Positions 17,713 through 26,718 of a stretch of 59,760 nt of DNA are shown piece by piece (position 1 is the first letter of the stretch; each line of letters begins with the position of its first letter). Made by a program: the position numbers and the translations under genes. Origin of the DNA: JAJTCH01 sp040386195 (lineage in GTDB: Bacteria > Pseudomonadota > Alphaproteobacteria > Rickettsiales > UBA1997); NCBI GenBank assembly GCA_040386195.1, contig JAZKFV010000009.1, positions 1-59,760 of the forward strand, read 5' to 3'. The notes beneath the pieces were generated by a model that was not told the origin of the DNA, ran no database searches, and saw only the letters and a program-made list of their open reading frames with translations.

Positions 17713-18643
17713 AAATCTCAGAAATAAGAATTTAATTTCTATCAACGATTTAACTGATCAAGATTTAGAATCTATTTTTTCTATCTCCCAAAAACATTTT
17801 GCCAATAATCAAAACAAGCTTTTTAAACCGAGTTTAAAAGATAAAACTCTGATCAATTTTTTCTTCGAAAATTCCACCCGCACGCGAATTTCCTTTGAGA
17901 TTGCCGCCAAAAATTTAGGCGCCGAAGTTGTTAATATCGACATCTCACTTTCCTCTTTAAAAAAAGGCGAAACCATTATCGACACTGCCAAAACCATCAA
18001 CGCTATGAATCCGGATTTTGTGGCGATTCGCCATAATGCCAGCGGAATTGTTGAGTTGCTTAAACAACATTTAAACGCCGCAGTGATCAACGCTGGCGAC
18101 GGAACCAATGAACATCCAAGCCAGGCTTTGCTTGACGCTTTCACAATTTTGCAAAATAAAGGCAAAATTAAAGATCTAGAAATTGCCATTTGCGGCGATG
18201 TTTTGCATTCAAGAGTTGCGCGCTCAAATTTGCTTTTACTAAAACGACTCGGCGCCAATATTCGTTTGATCATGCCACCAACTTTATTAGTCAAAGATTT
18301 TGAAAATTGGGTCAATAAAAAATGGGGAATTAAAGTTTATCAAAAACTTGAAGATGGCATTAAAAATGCTGATGTAATTATGATGCTGAGAATCCAACAA
18401 GAAAGAATGCTTGGCTGCTTCATTCCTTCAACTAATGAATATTATCGCCTCTTTGGGCTTGATCATGAAAAGCTAAAATTAGCCAAAAAAGATGTCATCG
18501 TTTTGCATCCAGGGCCAATCAATCGTGAAGTTGAAATTTCCTCTTCTTTGGCTGATGATGAAAATTTCAGCCTAATTTTAAATCAGGTCGAAGCTGGTGT
18601 GGCGGTTCGCCAAGCCATATTAGAATTCTTAAACCAAAATTAA
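17696..18643 (+). CDS. pyrB: Aspartate carbamoyltransferase catalytic subunit
   Basis: This 315-residue enzyme makes N-carbamoyl-aspartate in pyrimidine synthesis. The carbamoyl-phosphate motif ENSTRTRISFE and the HPSQALLDAFTI block are intact, as is VLHPGPINREVE. The ATG at 17696 overlaps the end of the ATPase gene by 17 bp. The neighbouring pyrC, often partner in alphaproteobacteria, is absent. The gene sits between the two halves of an ABC transporter, two bases from the permease gene. Confidence 0.96.
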   Translation: MDTKNKNLRNKNLISINDLTDQDLESIFSISQKHFANNQNKLFKPSLKDKTLINFFFENSTRTRISFEIAAKNLGAEVVNIDISLSSLKKGETIIDTAKTINAMNPDFVAIRHNASGIVELLKQHLNAAVINAGDGTNEHPSQALLDAFTILQNKGKIKDLEIAICGDVLHSRVARSNLLLLKRLGANIRLIMPPTLLVKDFENWVNKKWGIKVYQKLEDGIKNADVIMMLRIQQERMLGCFIPSTNEYYRLFGLDHEKLKLAKKDVIVLHPGPINREVEISSSLADDENFSLILNQVEAGVAVRQAILEFLNQN

Positions 18644-18645
18644 TT

Positions 18646-19410
18646 ATGACCAACCATTACGGAACTTACACTCTGTTTAAAAAAGAAGTTTTACGCTTTT
18701 TGAAAGTTTATCACCAAACTCTTTTCTCGCCAATGGTCAATGCTTTATTGCTTTTAGCAATTTTTGCTTTGTCGTTGGGAGGCAATGTTCATAATGTTGG
18801 CGAGGTTCCCTTCAAGGAATTTATGGCGGCCGGTTTAGTGATGATGGTGGCAATGCAAAACGCTTTTGCCAACACTTCTTCTTCGTTCACTATGGGCAAA
18901 GTTATGGGTCATATTATCGATTATTTAATTCCGCCAATTGGCGCCAATGGAATATTAATTGCCTTTGCATCCGCCGCAGTTTTGCGCGGGCTTTTGGTTG
19001 GTTTATTAACTTTTATTGCCATCATATTTTTTGTCCCGTTATTTCCCCATCACATTTTCTACGCTCTATTTTGCATCATCTTTGCCTCATTATTTTTAGG
19101 ATTACTGGGAATGTTATGCGGAATTTTATCCGACAATTTTGATCAAATGTCCGCCATCACCAGCTATTTTATCACGCCGCTAACTTTCCTTTCCGGCACT
19201 TTTTATTCCACCAATAATTTGCCTGAATTTTGGAAACATATCGCGCATTTGAATCCGTTTTTTTATATGATTGACGGCTTTAGATATGGCATCACCGGTC
19301 ATAATGACGGCGATCTTTTTATTGGTGCAATTACAATTTTGCTCTGTAATATTATTTTACTTTTTATTGTTCATCATCTATTAAAAATTGGTTATCGCAT
19401 CAAACATTAA
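18646..19410 (+). CDS. ABC-2 type transporter permease
   Basis: This 254-residue membrane protein has about six hydrophobic segments (VNALLLLAIFALSLGG, GLLVGLLTFIAIIFFV, ALFCIIFASLFLGLLGML, AITILLCNIILLFIVHHLL). It contains the ABC-2 block FGPLTFLSGTFYS-like sequence TPLTFLSGTFYSTNNLP. It probably pairs with the ATPase at 16768-17712. Its length and motif resemble the YadH group of permeases. The substrate is not known. Confidence 0.9.
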   Translation: MTNHYGTYTLFKKEVLRFLKVYHQTLFSPMVNALLLLAIFALSLGGNVHNVGEVPFKEFMAAGLVMMVAMQNAFANTSSSFTMGKVMGHIIDYLIPPIGANGILIAFASAAVLRGLLVGLLTFIAIIFFVPLFPHHIFYALFCIIFASLFLGLLGMLCGILSDNFDQMSAITSYFITPLTFLSGTFYSTNNLPEFWKHIAHLNPFFYMIDGFRYGITGHNDGDLFIGAITILLCNIILLFIVHHLLKIGYRIKH

Positions 19411-19421
19411 ACCCAACTACA

Positions 19422-20555
19422 ATGCTCACCGCAAATCAAACAAACCCACATCAAGAAAAAATTGATTGGATCAGACTTAGCCGCAGCCAAAATATTGGTC
19501 GCAGCACTTTTTTTCACCTGCTCGAAATTTTTGGCAGCGCCAAAAGCGCACTTGAAAATATTGGTGAATTCTCACTCAAAGGCGGAAGAGACAAGCCAAT
19601 TGTCATTTGCTCGCTAGCGGAAGCTGAAAAAGAATTAGAATTGACCACTAAAATTGGTGCCGAAATTCTGCTCTACAACGATCAAAATTATCCCAAATTA
19701 TTAAAAGAAATCGCTGATCCACCTCCAGTTCTAACTGCGCGTGGCAATATCGAATTGCTGGGTAAAAATATTCTAGCAATTGTTGGCCCCAGAAACGCTT
19801 CTTTTAACGGCTGCAAATTTGCCAAAAAAATTGCCGCCGAGCTTGGTCATCGTGGCTTTGTCGTTGCTTCTGGTTTAGCCAGAGGCATTGACACCGCAGC
19901 GCATCAAGGCTCAATTGAAACGGGCACAATTGCTGTTATTGCTGGCGGCATCGACAATATTTATCCTAAAGAAAATGAAAATTTATATTACGACATCGCC
20001 AAAAAAGGAGTGATAATTTCTGAAATTCCTTTTGGAACTCCACCACGCGGCGGCAATTTTCCACAGCGCAACCGCATCATTTCCGGTATTTCGCTGGGCG
20101 CAGTTATTGTTGAGGCAACTTTAAAATCTGGAACATTAATTACCGCCAGATTTGCTTTGGAACAAAACCGCGAAGTTTTCGCCGTTCCCGGCTCGCCTTT
20201 TGATCCAAGGTGTCAAGGCACAAATCGTTTGATTAAACAAGGCGCAAAATTGATTGAAAATATTGACGATATAATTGAAGAATTAATCATCATTGCCGAT
20301 CGCTCTGATAATATAAAATTGATGGAGCCAATTTCGGCGGGCTTTTCGGGCTTTTCTACTAAATCACCAAACGATAATGAAATTGAAAAAGCGCGCCAAT
20401 TAATTTTATCGAAAATTGATTACAGCGCAATTTCTGCCGACGAAATTATCACCGAATTGCAAATTCCTGCACAGATCGTTAACATCGTTTTAGTGCAGCT
20501 AGAATTGGCTGACCGTATTGAAAATAAAAACGGCAAAATTTGTCTAAAAGCCTAA
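19422..20555 (+). CDS. dprA: DNA-processing protein DprA
   Basis: This 377-residue protein has a Rossmann-like DprA core with VGPRNASFNGCKFAK, VASGLARGIDTAAHQGS, VIAGGIDNIYPKEN and FPQRNRIISGIS. DprA loads RecA on incoming single-stranded DNA in natural transformation. An N-terminal SAM-like helical region and a C-terminal winged helix (DEIITELQIPAQIVNIV) are also present. A repeat follows the stop codon. Confidence 0.95.
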   Translation: MLTANQTNPHQEKIDWIRLSRSQNIGRSTFFHLLEIFGSAKSALENIGEFSLKGGRDKPIVICSLAEAEKELELTTKIGAEILLYNDQNYPKLLKEIADPPPVLTARGNIELLGKNILAIVGPRNASFNGCKFAKKIAAELGHRGFVVASGLARGIDTAAHQGSIETGTIAVIAGGIDNIYPKENENLYYDIAKKGVIISEIPFGTPPRGGNFPQRNRIISGISLGAVIVEATLKSGTLITARFALEQNREVFAVPGSPFDPRCQGTNRLIKQGAKLIENIDDIIEELIIIADRSDNIKLMEPISAGFSGFSTKSPNDNEIEKARQLILSKIDYSAISADEIITELQIPAQIVNIVLVQLELADRIENKNGKICLKA

Positions 20556-20563
20556 ACTTACAC

Positions 20564-20660
20564 TGTCATCCTGAGCGCAGCGAAGGACCTCATGAGCCGA
20601 GCCCCGTGAACCAAAAACCGAATTCGCTTCACGAGATCCTTCGCTACGCTCAGGATGACA
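20564..20660. repeat. Dispersed palindromic repeat, copy 4 (longest)
   Basis: The arms TGTCATCCTGAGCGCAGCG and CGCTACGCTCAGGATGACA are close to perfect reverse complements and are separated by about 60 bases. The element lies between dprA and ftsY. It could fold into a long hairpin in RNA and act as a terminator or stabiliser, but it has no T-run. Confidence 0.75.
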
Positions 20661-20682
20661 GCCAAACAATCAATAAATCAAA

Positions 20683-21615
20683 ATGTCTTTTATAAAAATC
20701 TTCTCACCATCAAAAATCAAACACCAACTCGATAAAACTTCTAATTTATTTTCTGGTCGAATTAGTCAAATTTTTACTCATAAAAAATTAGACGAAACAA
20801 TGTTGGAAGATTTAGAAGATCTGCTTTTAACCAGCGATATTGGCACTAAAACGGCACATAGAATTATTAAAGATTTAAAAGCTAAAAAATTTAATAAGGA
20901 AATTGGTGAGCAAGAAATTAAAGAATTTTTGAGTAATGAATTGGCGGAAATTTTGTTGCCTTGCCAAAAAACTTTGCAAATAAATTCAGATTTAAAACCG
21001 CAAATCATAATCGTAAATGGTGTCAATGGCGCCGGCAAAACTACCACTATTGGCAAGATTGCCAAGAATCTGGCTGACGATAACAAAAAAGTTATGATCG
21101 CCGCTTGCGACACTTTCCGCGCTGCGGCGGCGGAGCAATTAAAAGTGTGGGCAAAGCGCGCCAATTGCCCAATTATTGAACCTTTGAAAGAAGGCGAAGA
21201 TCCCGCTTCCGTTGCGCATCGCGCTTTTGTTCAAGCTCAACAAAATCAAATTGATGTGCTGTTAATCGACACCGCCGGACGCTTACAAAATAAACAAAAT
21301 TTGATGGATGAGCTCAAAAAAATTAATCAAGTTTTGAAAAAAATTGATCCTTCCGCGCCGCATGAAAATATTTTGATCTTAGATGCAACCAACGGGCAGA
21401 ACGCTAAAAACCAGTTAGAAATTTTTGATAAGATTGTAAATATCAGCGGAATTGTGATTACCAAATTAGACGGAACTGCCAAAGGCGGAATTTTAATTGC
21501 GCTTGCCGAGCAATTTGGAAAGCCAATTTATGCGATTGGTGTTGGCGAGAAAATTGAAGATTTGCAGGAATTTAATGCGCAGAGTTTTTCGCGGAATTTA
21601 TTGGGAATTCATTAG
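20683..21615 (+). CDS. ftsY: Signal recognition particle receptor FtsY
   Basis: This 310-residue SRP GTPase has the N domain followed by the G domain: G1 NGVNGAGKTTTIGKIA, DTFRAAAAEQL, G3 IDTAGRLQNKQNLMDEL and G4 TKLDGTAKGG. The acidic A domain is absent, as in many alphaproteobacteria, so membrane binding would rely on the N-terminal amphipathic helix. The 3' end overlaps convergent ruvX by 18 bp. Confidence 0.97.
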   Translation: MSFIKIFSPSKIKHQLDKTSNLFSGRISQIFTHKKLDETMLEDLEDLLLTSDIGTKTAHRIIKDLKAKKFNKEIGEQEIKEFLSNELAEILLPCQKTLQINSDLKPQIIIVNGVNGAGKTTTIGKIAKNLADDNKKVMIAACDTFRAAAAEQLKVWAKRANCPIIEPLKEGEDPASVAHRAFVQAQQNQIDVLLIDTAGRLQNKQNLMDELKKINQVLKKIDPSAPHENILILDATNGQNAKNQLEIFDKIVNISGIVITKLDGTAKGGILIALAEQFGKPIYAIGVGEKIEDLQEFNAQSFSRNLLGIH

Positions 21616-22065
21616 ATCGATAGCGCCTTGCAAAATAACGCTGGCGGCAATTTGATCAACTAAACCTTTGCGCTTATTATTTTTCGCTTCACCACTTTCC
21701 AACAATTCTTCCGCGGCAAAAGAGCTTAGTCTTTCATCAAAAAACACAATTTTTGCACCAGATAAAAACTCATCCAAACTATCCGCGAATCTACGCACAA
21801 ACTCACTCATCGCACTTTCACTTTCATCCATATTCAGCGGCAATCCAACGACAATTCCAACAATTTTATTCTCCTCAATAATTTTTTGAATCACCAAAAA
21901 ATCCGTCTTGCCACCTTTTCGAGCAATAGTTAATTTTGGATTCGCCACCAACCAATCGCCATCACAAACCGCCACGCCAATAGTTTTGGTTCCCACATCC
22001 AAACCCAAGAGCCGCCCTTTGCGCGGCAAATCTTGATTTAATTGTTTTAGATCGTTATAAATCAT
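21598..22065 (-). CDS. ruvX: Putative pre-16S rRNA nuclease RuvX/YqgF
   Basis: This 155-residue RNase H-like protein has LGLDVGTKTIGVAVCD near residue 20, VGLPLNMDESESAMS and FFDERLSSFAAEELL, followed by DQIAASVILQGAID. These give the acidic active site of the YqgF family. E. coli YqgF processes the 5' end of 16S rRNA. The gene overlaps the end of ftsY and diverges from gatC. Confidence 0.94.
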   Translation of the reverse strand: MIYNDLKQLNQDLPRKGRLLGLDVGTKTIGVAVCDGDWLVANPKLTIARKGGKTDFLVIQKIIEENKIVGIVVGLPLNMDESESAMSEFVRRFADSLDEFLSGAKIVFFDERLSSFAAEELLESGEAKNNKRKGLVDQIAASVILQGAIDLMNSQ

Positions 22066-22117
22066 CGTCTTTTTTATTTTTTTGCGAAAAAAGCAATCCT
22101 AAATTCAATCAATATTT

Positions 22118-22405
22118 ATGTCTATCACCGAAAAAGAAGTTACCAAAATTGCTCGCCTTTCTCGAATTGAAGTTGCGGCGGAAAAAAAGCCAGCTTTAGC
22201 CAATAAAATTGGCACTATTTTAGATTGGATGGCAAGTTTAAATGAGGTTGATACTAAAAATATTGAGCCGCTTGCCAATGTTCATCAAATGGCTTTGCCC
22301 TTGGCAAAAGATTTGGTTAGTGATGGCGGGATTGCTGAGGCAGTTTTGAAAAATGCACCCGATGCCAAATATGGTTATTTCACCGTTCCCAAAATGATTG
22401 AATAA
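22118..22405 (+). CDS. gatC: Asp/Glu-tRNA amidotransferase subunit C
   Basis: This 95-residue protein starts MSITEKEVTKIARLSRIEV and contains WMASLNEVDTKNIEPLANV, the GatC signature. GatCAB converts misacylated Glu-tRNA(Gln) or Asp-tRNA(Asn). gatA and gatB do not follow here. The downstream gene instead starts inside its stop codon (TAATG), so the nucleotidyltransferase is translationally coupled to gatC. Confidence 0.93.
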   Translation: MSITEKEVTKIARLSRIEVAAEKKPALANKIGTILDWMASLNEVDTKNIEPLANVHQMALPLAKDLVSDGGIAEAVLKNAPDAKYGYFTVPKMIE

Positions 22406-23124
22406 TGAACAATATTAGCCAAGCCTTTGTTTTAGCCGCCGGAAGAGGTGAAAGAATGAAACCTCTTACCGACACAACTCCCAAACCGCTCGCCAAAATT
22501 CATAATAAAGCAATGATTGATTATGCTTTAGAAAAAATTTCTGCACTTAAAAGCATCAATAAAATTGTCGTTAATTCTTATTATCTGGCTGAAATTTTAG
22601 AAGCGCATCTGCACAATTTAAACAATCCCAAAATTATAATTTCTCACGAAAATGAAAAGTTAGAAACTGGCGGCGGACTTGTAAATGCAATGGCTTTGCT
22701 TGATTCTGATCAACCAATTTTAATCGTTAATGGCGATCTTTTTTGGCAAGATGAAAATAATTCGCTGCTCAAAACAATGGTTGAGAATTTTGATGAAAAG
22801 AAGATGGATATTTTGTTGGCACTCAAGCCAAAAGCTGAATTTTTTGGTTATGAAGGTAATGGCGATTTTGATTTAGATGTAAAAACTGGCGAGCTGAAAA
22901 AATCTGCCAACCCAAGCCACACTTATATTGGCGTTCAAATTTTTCATCCGCGAATTTTAAAAACAAAACCTTCAGAAAAGTTTTTTTCTTTGAGCTATTT
23001 TTTTACAAAAGCTCAAAAAGAAAACGGAATTTTGGATAAAGTTTTTGGAATTGAAGTGAAAGAAACAGCTTTCCACATTGGCACGGTGAAAACTTTAGAG
23101 GCAATAAATTCGCTGAAAATTTAA
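22405..23124 (+). CDS. Sugar-phosphate nucleotidyltransferase, MurU-like
   Basis: This 239-residue enzyme has the nucleotidyltransferase signature AAGRGERMKPLTDTTPKPLA near residue 11, then ETGGGLVNAM and the metal-binding VNGDLFW. It resembles alphaproteobacterial MurU, which makes UDP-MurNAc in wall recycling, and also HddC/RfbA-type enzymes. The MurU partner kinase AmgK is not adjacent. The substrate is therefore inferred. Confidence 0.85.
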   Translation: MNNISQAFVLAAGRGERMKPLTDTTPKPLAKIHNKAMIDYALEKISALKSINKIVVNSYYLAEILEAHLHNLNNPKIIISHENEKLETGGGLVNAMALLDSDQPILIVNGDLFWQDENNSLLKTMVENFDEKKMDILLALKPKAEFFGYEGNGDFDLDVKTGELKKSANPSHTYIGVQIFHPRILKTKPSEKFFSLSYFFTKAQKENGILDKVFGIEVKETAFHIGTVKTLEAINSLKI

Positions 23125-23454
23125 CTATTTAGCAGTAATTGTTCCTTGTGCAGTTTTTTCATTAAACTCTCCGTAATATTTATAAACCCCTGCTTTCAAA
23201 GGCCCAACAAAAATGCTCGCAGTTTTACCACCGCCAACAATTTTCTCACGATTCAAATCATGGCTTTCAAATTCTTCAATAGTCTTATCTTGATTTTCAA
23301 CCAACAATTTCACTTTTTCATTAGCAGGAATTATCAGATTTTGAGGGCTAAATTTGTGATCTTTAATCACAATTTTATATTCTTTAAATTCTGCAAAAGC
23401 TTCAAAAGCAAATAATGAGTAAGCTAAAATTAGAAATGCCGATAATTTTTTCAT
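23125..23454 (-). CDS. Secreted cupredoxin-domain protein, probably iron-related
   Basis: This 109-residue protein has a Sec signal peptide (MKKLSAFLILAYSLFAFEAFA) and a single cupredoxin domain: FKEYKIVIKDHKFSPQNLII, EEFESHDLNREKIV, FVGPLKAGVYKYYGEFN and AQGTITAK. The pattern matches small cupredoxins of ferrous iron systems (FtrB or the EfeO cupredoxin domain). A strong Fur-box-like palindrome lies 28-46 bp upstream of its start. No FTR1-type permease is adjacent. Its stop is one base past the end of the convergent nucleotidyltransferase gene. Confidence 0.82.
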   Translation of the reverse strand: MKKLSAFLILAYSLFAFEAFAEFKEYKIVIKDHKFSPQNLIIPANEKVKLLVENQDKTIEEFESHDLNREKIVGGGKTASIFVGPLKAGVYKYYGEFNEKTAQGTITAK

Positions 23455-23481
23455 GACTAAAATTTATTTTAATTAAATAGT

Positions 23482-23500
23482 AATGATAATCATTATCATT
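23482..23500. promoter_or_regulatory. Fur box
   Basis: AATGATAATCATTATCATT is a perfect 19-bp palindrome nearly identical to the classical Fur consensus (GATAATGATAATCATTATC register). It lies upstream of the minus-strand cupredoxin gene (start 23454). The plus-strand rpmE start is 118 bp away. I therefore expect Fe-Fur repression of the cupredoxin gene. Confidence 0.8.
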
Positions 23501-23617
23501 ATTTCTTTTAAGTCAATCAATTGTTGATATGCGCACTGCAATCCATAATTGACTAATAAAATTAGCTCTTTATAGTTCGCAGCCTTTTAAAATTATCAAC
23601 TCACAATCATTCTTAAA

Positions 23618-23887
23618 ATGTCAGTTAAAAAAGCTGTAAAAGCTGAAGCCGCAAACGCTGCTCCCGCTTCAAAACATCCGGTTCAACACAAAATCAATTT
23701 GGTTCTTTCTAATAAAGAAACCATTGAAATCATTACCACTTGGGGAAAAGAAGGCGACACTTTGAAAGCCGACGTTGATCCTTTCAACCACCCAGCTTGG
23801 CAAGATGGAAGCAAAAGTTTTGTTAATCCGAATAATGATAATATGAACAAATTTATCAAAAAATTTGGTGGATTTGCTAACGCTTAA
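23618..23887 (+). CDS. rpmE: 50S ribosomal protein L31
   Basis: The core HPVQHKINLVLSNKETIEI, TTWGKEGDTLKADVDPFNHP and AWQDGSKSFVN followed by KFIKKFGGF matches alphaproteobacterial L31. The zinc-binding cysteines of type A L31 are absent, as is usual in this class. It has 89 residues because of an Ala/Lys-rich N-terminal extension of about 19 residues before HPVQH. The ATG at 23618 is the only ATG at the start of the frame. HPV at residue 20 aligns with the usual position 6. Confidence 0.88.
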   Translation: MSVKKAVKAEAANAAPASKHPVQHKINLVLSNKETIEIITTWGKEGDTLKADVDPFNHPAWQDGSKSFVNPNNDNMNKFIKKFGGFANA

Positions 23888-23899
23888 TTTGATCTATTG

Positions 23900-24604
23900 A
23901 TGGATAATTCAATCATTTTATCCCTAGCGGGCTGGACACAAAAACCTAGCTCGCTTGACCCAGTTTTCTCTTCCCTTTCCTCTTCTTATAAAATCATTCA
24001 TTTTGATTATAGCCAATTTTCAAGCGTTGAAGATTGTTTTGCTGCGTTAAAAAATCTAAATATCAAACCAAAAATTATCGCCGGCTGGAGCCTTGGCGGG
24101 CAAATCGCCGCACGTTTGATTGCTCAAAAAATTTTCAATCCTGAATTTTTAATTTTATTCGCCGCACCTTTTCAATTTGTAAAATCGCCGCAAATTGGGG
24201 CAGCAATGCCCGAAGCAAGTTTTGATATTTTCCGCGAAAATTTTGTTAAAAATTCTTTAGCAACTTTAGAAAAATTTTCATTACTGATGATGCTCAACGA
24301 TGCCAAGCGCGCCAAAGAACTGGCCTATAATTTGGACTTGAATGAAAATAATTATAACAATTTAATTTTCTGGCTTGATGAGTTAAAACGCTTTTCTTGT
24401 TATGATTTGGATTTTAGCAACTTTCCCAAAACCCTGATTTTTCAAGGTGAAGGTGATGCGGTGGTCAATGTTTTACAAGCCAAAATTTTCGCTGAAAAAA
24501 TTGCCGGCTCTGAACTAAAAATCCTTGCCAATTGCGGTCATTGCCCTCATATTAGCAACTTGAACCAAGTGCAGCAAACTCTTAAACAATTTTTACCATC
24601 CTAA
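23900..24604 (+). CDS. Alpha/beta hydrolase, BioH-like
   Basis: This 234-residue protein has the nucleophile elbow AGWSLGGQIAARL, the acid in GEGDAVVNVLQA and the catalytic His in CGHCPHIS. The tryptophan before the nucleophile and the short lid resemble BioH, the pimeloyl-ACP methyl esterase of biotin synthesis. No bio genes are adjacent, so another esterase role is possible. A TTG one codon upstream of the ATG at 23900 is less likely to be the start. Confidence 0.78.
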   Translation: MDNSIILSLAGWTQKPSSLDPVFSSLSSSYKIIHFDYSQFSSVEDCFAALKNLNIKPKIIAGWSLGGQIAARLIAQKIFNPEFLILFAAPFQFVKSPQIGAAMPEASFDIFRENFVKNSLATLEKFSLLMMLNDAKRAKELAYNLDLNENNYNNLIFWLDELKRFSCYDLDFSNFPKTLIFQGEGDAVVNVLQAKIFAEKIAGSELKILANCGHCPHISNLNQVQQTLKQFLPS

Positions 24605-24607
24605 GAA

Positions 24608-25579
<972 letters not shown>

Positions 25580-25580
25580 A

Positions 25581-25720
25581 AGCGTAAAAAAACAGCAAAG
25601 CTGTTTTTAGCTTTTACGGGCATTTTTGCAGAGCAAAAATCCCTGGCGCAAGGTTGGAGCGTTAAAAAAACGATTAATAATCGTTTTTAGCGACAACGGG
25701 AATGAGCGAAGCGAATCCCT
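25581..25720 (+). other. Tandem hairpin modules after argB, possible structured RNA or terminators
   Basis: Two similar modules lie in tandem. Module 1 has AAAAACAGC (25588-25596) pairing with GCTGTTTTT (25600-25608), then GGGC and ATTTTTGC pairing with GCAAAAAT and CCC (25618-25643). Module 2 has AAAAACGATT (25666-25675) pairing with AATCGTTTTT (25679-25688), then GGG...CCC (25698-25719). GTTTTTAGC and the flanking GGG...CCCTG are shared, while the stem sequences differ but remain paired. The first hairpin could terminate argB. From 25721 to 25900 I see no gene. Confidence 0.5.
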
Positions 25721-25900
25721 GTACTCGAGTGTCTTCGAGCGCAGCGAGAAAAGCGACGCAGCGTTGAAGAACTCAGTTTAATAAGCACCTCAAACCCCAC
25801 CAAACCCACCCCCAATTCGTTCTTGCAAAATCATTTCTTCCCCCTATCATCACCGCCTCGTTTTAAATCAACAATATTCATCCCAGAATATTCCCCAATT

Positions 25901-25992
25901 GGAGAAATGGCCGAGTGGTCGAAGGCGCTTTCCTGCTAAGAAAGTATACGGGTAAAACTGTATCGAGGGTTCGAATCCCTCTTTCTCCGCCA
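25901..25992 (+). tRNA. tRNA-Ser (GCU anticodon)
   Basis: The acceptor arm GGAGAAA at 25901 pairs with TTTCTCC at 25982-25988, followed by discriminator G and an encoded CCA (25990-25992). The anticodon loop contains CTGCTAA, giving anticodon GCU. A long variable arm (TATACGGG...) typical of serine tRNA precedes the T-arm GAGGGTTCGAATCCCTC. The tRNA 3' end is the left edge of the accessory island. Confidence 0.95.
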
Positions 25993-26245
25993 GTTAACTT
26001 CTCTAAAACCAATTCTCTACTGATTTTTATCATTTTATTCTACCCCTTACAAGCCCTGTATTTGCGGGCTTTGGTGGCTTTTCAATCTTCGTTTCAACTG
26101 CACTTTTCCTTCTCCAAAAATTCCATATTTTGCCTAAAATCGGGTAAAATTTTCTCTGTTTCTCCGGTTCAACTGCACTTTTGAGAAAAAGGTGCATATC
26201 GGTAAATGCTGGCTTCGCAGGTTTTCCTTCGAACTTTTTCCACTC
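25993..26245. other. Region between tRNA-Ser and IS200, candidate island end with direct repeats
   Basis: I see no intact gene here. A 15-bp direct repeat TTCAACTGCACTTTT occurs at 26093-26107 and 26168-26182, and its inverted 11-bp core occurs near the other island end (47076-47086). A weak hairpin AAGCCC/GGGCTT at 26051-26071 with trailing T could terminate the tRNA transcript. The layout resembles integrase arm-type sites next to an attachment site, but no integrase gene is present. Confidence 0.4.
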
Positions 26246-26655
26246 CTACATGGGAATGCAAATACCATGTAGTTTTTACGCCTAAATACAGGAAGAAAGT
26301 TTTATTCGGAATGCTTCGTCGTCAATTAAAAGATGTCTTTCATCGTTTAGCAATTCAGAAGGATTGCCAAATAGTCGAAGGTTATCTAATGAAAGATCAC
26401 GTTCATATGCTTCTATCAATTCCTCCCAAACATTCTGTATCAGGCATTGTCGGTTTCATCAAAGGCAAAAGCTCGATATGGATCGCTCAAAATATCGACA
26501 ACAAAAAACAAAATTTTGTCGGTCATAAATTCTGGGCAAGAGGATACTTTGTTTCAACAGTAGGAGCTGATGAAAAAGTCATCAAATCTTACATCCAAAA
26601 TCAGGAGCGTTCGGATCAATATCTGGATCAACTGAACCTGTTTAACAGGTATTAA
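26206..26655 (+). CDS. tnpA: IS200/IS605-family transposase TnpA, 5'-altered copy
   Basis: This 149-residue HUH single-strand transposase has YHVVFTPKYRKKVLFG, the HUH motif DHVHMLLSIPP, and the catalytic Tyr in KSYIQNQERSDQYL. From TWECKYH onwards it is identical to the copy at 46268-46702. The first 15 residues (MLASQVFLRTFSTP) come from foreign sequence, because the element's left end is missing. The catalytic residues are kept, but without a left end the copy should not move by itself. Confidence 0.9.
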   Translation: MLASQVFLRTFSTPTWECKYHVVFTPKYRKKVLFGMLRRQLKDVFHRLAIQKDCQIVEGYLMKDHVHMLLSIPPKHSVSGIVGFIKGKSSIWIAQNIDNKKQNFVGHKFWARGYFVSTVGADEKVIKSYIQNQERSDQYLDQLNLFNRY

Positions 26656-26718
26656 GTAACACTAACCGCTTCTAGCGGTTCATAATCAAACCTCCAGCTT
26701 TGCTGGAGGTTATTGGCT
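26246..26718 (+). mobile_element. IS200-type element, copy 1, left end missing
   Basis: A 473-bp stretch starting at CTACATGGGAATGC and ending at GGTTATTGGCT is shared with 46293-46765. The right-end hairpin CCTCCAGC-TTT-GCTGGAGG is present, as is the upstream ACCGCT-TCT-AGCGGT stem. The left-end hairpin seen in copy 2 is absent. Both copies have the same orientation. Confidence 0.88.

Noticed and set aside
25581..25900. CRISPR-like array
   Set aside because: Only two similar modules exist, their stems differ, and there are no regular spacers or cas genes.
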